DNA from: JAYQUR01 sp038133505
GTDB taxonomy: Bacteria > Pseudomonadota > Alphaproteobacteria > MPNO01 > UBA830
Assembly (NCBI GenBank): GCA_038133505.1
Contig: JAYPTI010000119.1
Location: forward strand, 1-10,584
Direction of reading: 5' to 3'
Length of the DNA stretch: 10,584 nucleotides
Positions 1 through 4,639 of the stretch are shown here, piece after piece (within the stretch, counting starts at the first letter, position 1; each line of letters starts with the position of its first letter). Position numbers and translations under genes: made by a program. Under the pieces are notes generated by a model that saw only the letters and a program-made list of their open reading frames with translations, was not told the DNA's origin and ran no database searches.

Positions 1-216
1 CGGAAAGTTCACCACCGCGGCGACCTGGCGGCCCAGAAGCGTCTCGGGCTCGTAATATCGGGTGATCTGGGCGGACGTCTTCTTTTCGCCGATCTCGTCG
101 CCGAAATCGATCCACAGTTTGATCGCCGGCCTGCGCGCCTCGGGGAACGCCTCGGCCCGCAAGATCGTTCCGGCGCGGATATCGACCCGCAGGAAGTCGT
201 CGAATTCGATCGTCAT
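1..216 (-). CDS. csaA: CsaA-type tRNA-binding/export chaperone, N-terminal part (truncated by window edge)
   Basis: The reading frame starts at the ATG complement at 214-216 and runs off the left edge after 72 codons; the family is about 110 residues, so the last third is missing. Visible family features are the opening IEFDDFLRVDIRAGTI, then FPEARRPAIKL, SAQIT and the run into VVNFP, all typical of the CsaA/EMAP-II-like OB-fold tRNA-binding domain. CsaA of Bacillus is a small dimeric cytosolic protein proposed to act as an export chaperone and it shares the fold of tRNA-binding domains; its exact role in proteobacteria is unsettled. No strong Shine-Dalgarno is seen (GGGAA lies several bases upstream). 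The gene lies downstream of the phasin on the same strand but is separated from it by a terminator, so it is probably transcribed independently. The identity is firm from sequence; the function is family knowledge. Confidence 0.93.
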   Translation of the reverse strand, partial: MTIEFDDFLRVDIRAGTILRAEAFPEARRPAIKLWIDFGDEIGEKKTSAQITRYYEPETLLGRQVAAVVNFP

Positions 217-230
217 CGCGCCGTTCCCGT

Positions 231-256
231 CAATCTGGCCCGTCAAACTGGCCCGT
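231..256. repeat. 13-bp tandem repeat just upstream of csaA
   Basis: Two adjacent 13-base units on the plus strand, CAATCTGGCCCGT (231-243) and CAAACTGGCCCGT (244-256), differ at one position. They lie 15 bases upstream of the csaA start codon. They may be chance, a local duplication, or a direct-repeat protein-binding site. No convincing -35/-10 pair was found with them. Confidence 0.5.
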
Positions 257-290
257 TATGCCCGGCGGAAAGTTTAGAAGCGCCCGGCAC

Positions 291-329
291 AAAACGAAAC
301 CGCCGCCCGGGTTTCCCAGGGCGGCGGTT
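291..329 (-). terminator. Intrinsic terminator of the phasin gene
   Basis: A perfect 11-bp GC-rich stem (298-308 pairing with 319-329) encloses a 10-base loop that can itself add GGG/CCC pairs. Read on the minus strand it is followed by a T-rich run (GTTTCGTTTTG). It lies about 40 bases past the phasin stop codon and before csaA, so it should separate the two genes. Confidence 0.82.
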
Positions 330-370
330 GAAAGGGCGCGCCGCTGCCGATCGGCGCAGGTCGTCGGTCG

Positions 371-829
371 TTACTTCGCGACGACGGTCGCCTTCGGCGT
401 GGTCTTCTCGACGTACTTCATCATCGCGTCGAGATTTTCCACGAAACGCTTCGACATGATGTCGACCGTCTTGTTGGCCGTCTTCGAAGCCATTTCCTGG
501 CTTTCGCGGACGTTCGAGAGACCGGCTTCGAATGCGGTCTTGGCGAATTCGGCCTGCTTGGCGAACTTGTCGGTCGGCTCCGGAGCCGCCGCGACGTCCT
601 GGGCGAAAACGCCGGCGTCCTCGACAGCGGCCTGCCACAGTTCGGCCTGCTTCTTGGCGAACGCCTGCCAACCTTCGACCGCAGTCTTGTTGGCGAGGTT
701 CATCGCCTCGATATTCTTCTGCTGAAGCGCAACAAGCGCATCGACATTCATTTCGGGCATCTTCATGTCAGCCCAGATCTTGGTGAAGTCCCATTCCGGG
801 AACATCGCTCCATTCGTCTTACCAGCCAT
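371..829 (-). CDS. Phasin family protein (PHA granule-associated)
   Basis: A 152-residue protein. The start is the ATG at 827-829, chosen over an in-frame upstream start at 895 because AGGAG sits 6 bases before it and the promoter elements lie around 896-924. The sequence is an amphipathic, Ala/Lys/Glu/Gln-rich helical protein: a hydrophobic-aromatic N-terminus with FPEWDFTKIW (residues 10-19), then MPEMNVDALVALQQKN (24-39), long helices to about residue 140 with TAVEGWQAFAKKQAELW (49-65), and a short Lys/Thr/Ala tail. This is the Phasin_2 pattern. Phasins coat polyhydroxyalkanoate granules in the cytoplasm and control granule number and size. No PHA synthase, depolymerase or phaR gene is in the window. 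Control by a PHA-sensing repressor is suggested by the two palindromes at its promoter. It has its own terminator, so it is probably monocistronic. Confidence 0.92.
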   Translation of the reverse strand: MAGKTNGAMFPEWDFTKIWADMKMPEMNVDALVALQQKNIEAMNLANKTAVEGWQAFAKKQAELWQAAVEDAGVFAQDVAAAPEPTDKFAKQAEFAKTAFEAGLSNVRESQEMASKTANKTVDIMSKRFVENLDAMMKYVEKTTPKATVVAK

Positions 830-895
830 TATCAGCTCCTGAGAGTGGGGTTTCGGTTGATTACGCGGTGTTACTAGTGCCTGTTCGATGGGCAT

Positions 896-924
896 TAGTT
901 AATGTGTGCAGTGCAGCATGTCAA
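896..924 (-). promoter_or_regulatory. Probable phasin promoter (TTGACA, 17-bp spacer, TAACTA)
   Basis: On the minus strand a perfect -35 hexamer TTGACA (complement of 919-924) is followed after 17 bases by a weak -10, TAACTA (896-901). The predicted leader is roughly 60 bases. The -10 is poor by consensus, so the exact hexamer is uncertain; the -35 is clear. One TGCA-N-TGCA palindrome lies in the spacer and another just upstream of the -35. Confidence 0.6.
907..915. promoter_or_regulatory. Operator-like TGCAGTGCA, proximal copy (between -35 and -10)
   Basis: TGCA-G-TGCA is a palindrome around 911. It lies wholly within the predicted -35/-10 spacer of the phasin promoter, where a bound repressor would block RNA polymerase. 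The same nine bases recur at 935-943. PhaR repressors of alphaproteobacteria are known to bind TGC-rich sites ahead of phasin genes; assigning this site to PhaR is inference. Confidence 0.6.
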
Positions 925-926
925 TG

Positions 927-951
927 AATTTTTTTGCAGTGCACAAAAATT
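927..951. promoter_or_regulatory. Operator-like 25-bp palindrome, distal copy (upstream of -35)
   Basis: Centred on G939, the arms match at 11 of 12 positions (only 934/944 fail): AT-rich flanks around the core TGCAGTGCA. Its centre is 28 bases from that of the proximal copy, and it sits immediately upstream of the predicted -35 of the phasin promoter. This is a strong candidate for the primary binding site of a dimeric repressor, most plausibly PhaR. Confidence 0.65.
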
Positions 952-1041
952 TATTTTCGGCACCAAATGGCGGAAATCCGAAACAATATGAAAGACTACC
1001 GGAGCCGGGCCGTATTGCAGCCGCTCACAACCGCGGGGAAA

Positions 1042-1060
1042 CTGCCGATTAAAGCGGCAG
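1042..1060 (-). terminator. Weak hairpin downstream of the TetR-family gene
   Basis: CTGCCG (1042-1047) pairs with CGGCAG (1055-1060) across a 7-base loop. On the minus strand only a short TTT follows. It lies about 17 bases beyond the TetR stop codon and could be a weak terminator between that gene and the phasin. Otherwise nothing is seen between 952 and 1076. Confidence 0.35.
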
Positions 1061-1076
1061 AAATGCGAAAACCGGC

Positions 1077-1688
1077 CTATTCCGCGGGATCGGGCCGCCG
1101 ATTTCCACGGTCCACGAAAGCGATCAGGCGCTCTGCGCGGCGCAGGCTGCGGTCGAGATGGGCGGTCGTGGGCGACAGGTCTTCGGACGCGTCGCGAAGC
1201 CAGATCCGCAGGGCGGACAGGTAGATCGCGGCGAGCCCCTTCACGCGCAGGAGCCCGAGCGGGCCGGAGGCGCTTACACCGGCCGCCTCGAGCGACCACG
1301 CCATCGAGCGCGCAAAGGCGGGCGCGCTGCACAGGATCGACGCCGGATCGCAGCCGATATCCCGAACGATCGACCGGACGGCTGCCTTGTGGGCGGAAAG
1401 AACGTCCAGCCTGCGCAAGATCACGTCCAGGAGCCGTTCGCGCGTGGGTTCGGAGGCGTCGGCGAAATCGTGGTCGGCCATCACGGCGGCGTCGGTCCTC
1501 GCCATGAATGCCCGCAGGAAAGCGGCCTTGTCGGGGAACTGCTCGCGCACCCGTGCGAGGCTGGCGCCGGACGCGCGGGCGATCGCTTCCATCGTCACCC
1601 GACGCCAGGGCATCTCCCCGGCGAGGGCGAGCGCCGCATCCAGAATCCGATCCGGGCCGGGTTCGCGCTTTCTCGCCTGCTTCGCCAT
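1077..1688 (-). CDS. TetR-fold transcriptional regulator with COQ9-like C-terminus
   Basis: A 203-residue protein starting at the ATG at 1686-1688, with AGGAG 8 bases upstream. The N-terminal DNA-binding domain (about residues 12-61) has the TetR layout: RILDAALALA, then the helix-turn-helix around MEAIARASGASLARVREQFPDKAAFLRAF. The C-terminal part (about 100-180) ends in WLRDASEDLSPTTAHLDR (163-180), which recalls the DxSxDxxxT...L(D/E)xR motif of COQ9, a ubiquinone-synthesis lipid-binding protein with the TetR fold. It may therefore sense a hydrophobic ligand; that is inference. It is divergent from the sigma-factor gene, with candidate operators between them, so autoregulation and control of the sigma gene are plausible. 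The phasin gene follows on the same strand after 247 bases with its own promoter. Family membership is sure; ligand and targets are unknown. Confidence 0.85.
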   Translation of the reverse strand: MAKQARKREPGPDRILDAALALAGEMPWRRVTMEAIARASGASLARVREQFPDKAAFLRAFMARTDAAVMADHDFADASEPTRERLLDVILRRLDVLSAHKAAVRSIVRDIGCDPASILCSAPAFARSMAWSLEAAGVSASGPLGLLRVKGLAAIYLSALRIWLRDASEDLSPTTAHLDRSLRRAERLIAFVDRGNRRPDPAE

Positions 1689-1695
1689 AACGGTG

Positions 1696-1714
1696 ACTCC
1701 TAACGCTTTGGAGT
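1696..1714. promoter_or_regulatory. Imperfect palindrome over the TetR-gene ribosome-binding site
   Basis: A 19-base interrupted palindrome (ACTCC...GGAGT, 7 of 9 arm pairs) runs from the Shine-Dalgarno of the TetR-family gene into its -10 hexamer. Size and position suit an autoregulatory TetR operator. The five outer pairs are perfect. No second copy of the sequence was noticed in the window. Confidence 0.4.
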
Positions 1715-1740
1715 ATAACAGTTTTATGCAACCGTGCTAA
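1712..1740 (-). promoter_or_regulatory. Probable promoter of the TetR-family gene (TTAGCA, 17 bp, TATACT)
   Basis: On the minus strand a -35 TTAGCA (1735-1740) and a -10 TATACT (1712-1717) are separated by 17 bases, giving a short leader of about 16-18 bases ahead of the ATG. The match is 4/6 for the -35 and 5/6 for the -10. Confidence 0.55.
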
Positions 1741-1760
1741 GCTATCCGCCGACGGCCGTA

Positions 1761-1774
1761 ATTTCGGCCGAAAT
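1761..1774. promoter_or_regulatory. Perfect 14-bp palindrome between TetR and sigma genes
   Basis: ATTTCGGCCGAAAT is a perfect palindrome in the 111-base divergent intergenic region, 26 bases before the sigma-factor ATG. The nearby CGGCCG at 1753-1758 repeats its core. It could be an operator for the sigma gene. Unlike 1696-1714 it does not overlap the TetR promoter elements. Confidence 0.45.
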
Positions 1775-1799
1775 CAACGCGGCCACCTGGTACTGACAT

Positions 1800-2612
1800 A
1801 TGCACGGATCCGTGCCGGTCAACATCGCGAAAGCGCTCAAACGCACGCCCCGCCTCACCCAGGCGGAAGAGCGCGATCTGCTGGACATGGTCCGCCGCGG
1901 CGACCGGCGCGCCCGCGAACGGCTCGTGCTCAGCCAGCTCCGTTTCGTCATCCGCATCGCCGGACGCTACCGGCGCCATCACGGCTGCACGCTGCAGGAC
2001 CTGGTCCAGGAGGGAACGGTCGGGCTGATGGAAGCGATCCGGCGCTTCAACCCGGAGCGCGGCGTCCGGCTGTCGACCTATGCGGTCTGGTGGATTCGCG
2101 CCGCGATTCAGGATTACGTCGTCCGGTCGGGCGCGGCGGTCCGGATCGCGACGACCCCGCGCCACCGCTCGATGCTGTTCAGCAGGGCCTTTGCGGAAGC
2201 GGACGCGGCGCGAACCGAAATAGCGCAGCGTATCGCCGGGCGCTTCAATACCACCGTGGACGACGTCAGGAGCTTCGCCCAGCGCCTCCGCCAGTCGGAC
2301 CAGTCGCTGGACGATACGTCGCCCGCCGGCCGGCGGTTCGTCGAGACGCTCGAGACCGACCTGGAAAATCCGGAGAACGCGCTGGAGCGAAAACGGAACC
2401 GGCTGGAGCTCGTCCGGCGCCTGCGCGCCGCCGTCCCGGCACTCACCCGGAGGGAACGCCAGATACTGCGGCGCCGGTTCCTGTCGGAAAAAAGGGATAG
2501 CCTCACCAAGATCGGCCGAGACCTCGGCCTGTCGAAGGAACGGGTGCGCCAGCTCGAGGCGCGCGCGATCGAGAAGCTGCGAACCGTGCCGGATCCGGTG
2601 CCGACGCTCTAG
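1800..2612 (+). CDS. RpoH-like sigma-70 family RNA polymerase sigma factor
   Basis: A 270-residue sigma factor with region 1.2/2 at about 20-110, including the sigma-70 signature DLVQEGTVGLMEAIRRF (67-83) and STYAVWWIRAAIQDYVVRS (92-110), and region 4 at about 208-262 with the helix-turn-helix SLTKIGRDLGLSKERVRQLE (234-253). The length, the lack of an extended region 1.1 and the WWIRAAIQ(D/E)Y string point to the RpoH (sigma-32) group. The position of the RpoH box (usually QxxLFFNLR) reads RHRSMLFSRA (121-130), keeping only LF, so it is a divergent paralogue and may not be the housekeeping heat-shock factor. A stop codon just upstream (1794-1796) makes the ATG at 1800 the earliest start; a GTG at 1812 is the alternative, and neither has a good Shine-Dalgarno. 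It is divergent from the TetR-like regulator; no anti-sigma gene is adjacent. Confidence 0.87.
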   Translation: MHGSVPVNIAKALKRTPRLTQAEERDLLDMVRRGDRRARERLVLSQLRFVIRIAGRYRRHHGCTLQDLVQEGTVGLMEAIRRFNPERGVRLSTYAVWWIRAAIQDYVVRSGAAVRIATTPRHRSMLFSRAFAEADAARTEIAQRIAGRFNTTVDDVRSFAQRLRQSDQSLDDTSPAGRRFVETLETDLENPENALERKRNRLELVRRLRAAVPALTRRERQILRRRFLSEKRDSLTKIGRDLGLSKERVRQLEARAIEKLRTVPDPVPTL

Positions 2613-2619
2613 AAACGGG

Positions 2620-2642
2620 AAAAAAGGTGCGCGGGACCGCGC
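2620..2642 (-). terminator. Intrinsic terminator of proC
   Basis: A GC-only hairpin (GCGCG at 2629-2633 with CGCGC at 2638-2642, extendable by a wobble pair) is followed on the minus strand by ACC and six T residues (complement of 2620-2625). It occupies the 34-base gap between the convergent sigma-factor and proC stop codons. Confidence 0.7.
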
Positions 2643-2646
2643 GGGG

Positions 2647-3468
2647 TCAGCCGGCGAGTTCGCGCGACCGCCGCGTCGCGGCCGCGATGGCGCGCGACAT
2701 CAGGGCAGGAAGACCGTCGTCGGCCATCAGCACCTCCAGCGCGGCCGCGGTCGTCCCGCCGGGGCTGGTGACGTTCTGGCGCAGCACGGCGGCCGGTTCC
2801 TCCGACAGGCGCGCCAGTTCTCCCGACCCGCTTACCGTTGCGCGCGCAAGCCGTTCCGCGATGTCGGCCGGCAGTCCCTGCTCCTCGCCCGCCTTCGCCA
2901 TGCATTCGATGAGATGGAACACGTAGGCGGGCCCGCTGCCGGAGACCGCCGTCACCGCGTCGATAAGCCCCTCGTCCTCGACCCAGACAGCTTCGCCCAC
3001 GGCCTCCAGGAGGTTCTGACAGACCGCCCGCTGCGCGTCGCTGACGTTGGCGTTCGCGTAGGCGGCGGTGATGCCGCGCCCGACCGCCGCGGGCGTGTTC
3101 GGCATCGTGCGGACGATGGCCGCCCCCGCGCCGAGATGGCCCGAGAAATATCCGATGGTCCGCCCGGCCGCGATCGACAGCATGGCCGCGCCCGTCTCCG
3201 CGACGGGCCGGTAGGCCGGAACGATGTCGTCCATCCCCTGAGGCTTGACCGCGAAGACGACGACGTCGGCAGCGAAGGCGTCGGGGAGCTCGTCATAGCC
3301 GGCGACGACGGTGACGCCGGTTTCGTCCGCCAGCACCCGCGCGGCATCCTCGAACGGCTCCACGACGGCGACGTCCGACGCCGCGGTTCCGCGCGCGAGC
3401 CAGCCGCGGAGCATCGCGCCGCCCATTTTGCCGCCGCCGACGAGAAGGATTTTCGGGCTGCCGCTCAC
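2647..3468 (-). CDS. proC: Pyrroline-5-carboxylate reductase
   Basis: A 273-residue cytosolic enzyme that reduces 1-pyrroline-5-carboxylate to L-proline with NAD(P)H, the last step of proline synthesis. The Rossmann nucleotide-binding loop GGGKMG is at residues 11-16. The family blocks VKPQ (74-77), MPNTPAAVGRG (122-132), AVSGSGPAYVF (174-184) and the signature NVTSPGGTTAAAL (232-244) are all present, and the length is that of the family. The start is a GTG (3466-3468). The YbjN-domain gene ends 13 bases upstream on the same strand, so the two are almost certainly co-transcribed, with proC second, and an intrinsic terminator follows proC. Confidence 0.97.
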   Translation of the reverse strand: MSGSPKILLVGGGKMGGAMLRGWLARGTAASDVAVVEPFEDAARVLADETGVTVVAGYDELPDAFAADVVVFAVKPQGMDDIVPAYRPVAETGAAMLSIAAGRTIGYFSGHLGAGAAIVRTMPNTPAAVGRGITAAYANANVSDAQRAVCQNLLEAVGEAVWVEDEGLIDAVTAVSGSGPAYVFHLIECMAKAGEEQGLPADIAERLARATVSGSGELARLSEEPAAVLRQNVTSPGGTTAAALEVLMADDGLPALMSRAIAAATRRSRELAG

Positions 3469-3481
3469 CGGTCGCGCCCCG

Positions 3482-3985
3482 TCAGGCTTCGCCCGCGGTT
3501 TCCAGGATCGCCGCGGCCATCGCCTCTTCCGGGTCCTTGCCGCCCCAGATGACGAACTGGAAGGCCGGGTAGTAGCGCTCGCATTCGGTGAACGCGATCT
3601 CGACGATATCCTCGAGCTGCTCGACGCTCGCGCCCTGCGCGCCGCGCAGCAGCAGCGCGTGGCGGAAGACCGGCAGGCCGTCGTCCGACCAGAGATCGAA
3701 ATGCCCGACCAGCAAGCGCTCGTTGATGATGGCGAGCAGCGGGTGGATCGAATCCGACTTCTTCTCCGGCACCCGCATGTCGAACGCGCAGGCGAACAGC
3801 AATGCTTGCACCTCGGCGTGCCACGAGACGAACATCCGGTAGTCGCACCAGTGACCGCTTATTTCGATGGCGATATCGCTTTCGCCCGACCGCTCGAAGA
3901 GCCAGTCATGCCGGCTGGCGATCTGTTCCACCTGATCCAGCGGATTCGGAAAGGATTTCGAGAATTCCTTGCTGAGCGCGGTCAC
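3482..3985 (-). CDS. YbjN domain-containing protein
   Basis: A 167-residue soluble protein with no signal peptide or membrane segment. The start is a GTG (3983-3985) chosen because the excellent Shine-Dalgarno AGGGGGA (complement of 3991-3997) lies 5 bases before it. Core YbjN-family features are the segment WLFERSGESDIAIEISGHWCDYRMFVSWH (within 28-56), the hydrophobic strand ALLFACAFDMRVP (61-73), HPLLAIINERLLVGHFDLW (81-99) and the helical C-terminus. YbjN proteins resemble type III secretion chaperone folds and in E. coli affect stress and motility phenotypes; the biochemical function is unknown. It precedes proC by 13 bases in a two-gene unit. A structured, AT-rich leader lies upstream. 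Confidence 0.88.
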   Translation of the reverse strand: MTALSKEFSKSFPNPLDQVEQIASRHDWLFERSGESDIAIEISGHWCDYRMFVSWHAEVQALLFACAFDMRVPEKKSDSIHPLLAIINERLLVGHFDLWSDDGLPVFRHALLLRGAQGASVEQLEDIVEIAFTECERYYPAFQFVIWGGKDPEEAMAAAILETAGEA

Positions 3986-4005
3986 GCCTGTCCCCCTAAT
4001 CGTTC

Positions 4006-4096
4006 CAAGGCAGCCTTGCCCCGCCGATACAGCCGAAATATCGGCAAAAAACGCTATATGGGGGGTTTTTGCTGCACATCGCTACAATATTTAGCG
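4006..4096. other. AT-rich, inverted-repeat-rich leader upstream of YbjN-proC
   Basis: In the 213-base gap between the YbjN-protein start and ubiK there are several nested inverted repeats: a 13-base palindrome CAAGGCAGCCTTG (4006-4018); GCCGATA/TATCGGC (4023-4029 with 4039-4045), competing with GCCGA/TCGGC (4032-4036 with 4041-4045); GCAAAAAAC/GTTTTTGC (4044-4052 with 4065-4072, one bulge); and CGCTA/TAGCG around 4080-4096. The area is AT-rich compared with its surroundings. No good -35/-10 pair could be settled. It could be promoter plus regulatory leader for the YbjN-proC unit. Confidence 0.4.
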
Positions 4097-4176
4097 TGCC
4101 AGAAGCGGATTCGGGGCGCAAGGCAAATTGGGGGTCCGGCGGGGGCGAACCACAAAATGTAGTGGATAAGTCGGGA

Positions 4177-4194
4177 GGGACGCGCTGGCGTCCC
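4177..4194 (-). terminator. Hairpin just downstream of ubiK
   Basis: GGGACGC (4177-4183) pairs perfectly with GCGTCCC (4188-4194) across the loop GCTG, starting 5 bases past the ubiK stop codon. On the minus strand no T-run follows, so it may be a transcript-end stabiliser or a Rho-associated structure and not a classical terminator. Confidence 0.35.
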
Positions 4195-4198
4195 GGCG

Positions 4199-4519
4199 TC
4201 AGCCTTCCTTCGGAGCGGGCTTCGTTGCCTTGGCGCGGGATGCGGTCTTTGCCTTCGCAGGCTTTTCCTTGTTCCCGGCGAGTGCCGCTTCGAGGGCGGC
4301 GACGCGCTCTTCGAGACGTTCCTGTTCGCGGCGGGCGGTCGCGGCCATTTCGCGGACGGCCTCGAACTCGTCGCGGCTGACGACGTCCATGTTGGACAGA
4401 ATCCGGTCGATCTGATGCCGGACCAGGGTTTCCACCTCGCGGCGGACGCCCGCGAGCGCCCCCATCGCCCCGCCCGCGACCCGGGCGGCATCGTCGAATA
4501 CGCGGTTCCGGCTATCCAT
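4199..4519 (-). CDS. ubiK: UbiK-family accessory factor (YqiC-like)
   Basis: A 106-residue protein starting at the ATG at 4517-4519, with GAGGAG 8 bases upstream. The N-terminal amphipathic part (about 5-45, with AARVAGGAMGALAGVRREVETLV and QIDRIL) is followed by a coiled-coil segment (about 50-80, DEFEAVREMAATARREQERL onward) and an Ala/Lys/Pro-rich basic tail (82-106). This is the layout of the UbiK/BMFP family; trimeric UbiK binds lipid and helps aerobic ubiquinone biosynthesis in enterobacteria. The tail is longer and more basic than the E. coli form. It diverges from hldD with back-to-back promoters. The family call is good; a function in quinone synthesis is by homology. Confidence 0.82.
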   Translation of the reverse strand: MDSRNRVFDDAARVAGGAMGALAGVRREVETLVRHQIDRILSNMDVVSRDEFEAVREMAATARREQERLEERVAALEAALAGNKEKPAKAKTASRAKATKPAPKEG

Positions 4520-4542
4520 GGTCGATTCTCCTCAGCGCCGCC

Positions 4543-4570
4543 ACAATACGGTATCGATCCGTTTGCGCAA
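4543..4570 (-). promoter_or_regulatory. Possible ubiK promoter (TTGCGC, 16 bp, TATTGT)
   Basis: On the minus strand TTGCGC (4565-4570) and TATTGT (4543-4548) are 16 bases apart, each matching consensus at 4 of 6 positions, with a short leader to the ubiK ATG. Confidence 0.4.
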
Positions 4571-4581
4571 GGCGGCCGTGC

Positions 4582-4610
4582 TTGCCGCGGCAACCTGCGA
4601 TACATATAAC
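4582..4610 (+). promoter_or_regulatory. Probable hldD-lgt operon promoter (TTGCCG, 17 bp, TATAAC), with overlapping palindrome
   Basis: TTGCCG (4582-4587) and TATAAC (4605-4610, 5 of 6 consensus) are separated by 17 bases, giving a leader of about 20-25 bases before the hldD ATG. The -35 is the left half of a perfect 12-base palindrome TTGCCGCGGCAA (4582-4593), a possible operator. The ubiK -35 on the other strand is only 11 bases away. Confidence 0.58.
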
Positions 4611-4639
4611 CACCCACGTCTGATGGGAAACGGCATTAC

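Noticed and set aside
830..895. A 22-residue N-terminal extension of the phasin (start at 895)
   Set aside because: The internal ATG at 829 has AGGAG at ideal spacing, matches the phasin family N-terminus, and the extension would run through the predicted untranslated leader.
1740..1799. A sigma-70 promoter for the RpoH-like gene
   Set aside because: No -35/-10 pair of acceptable quality and spacing could be found on the plus strand; it may use another sigma factor.
4161..4169. DnaA-box-like TTATCCACT on the minus strand
   Set aside because: Single isolated match with one mismatch, no cluster or AT-rich unwinding region of replication-origin type, and no dnaA or parA gene nearby.
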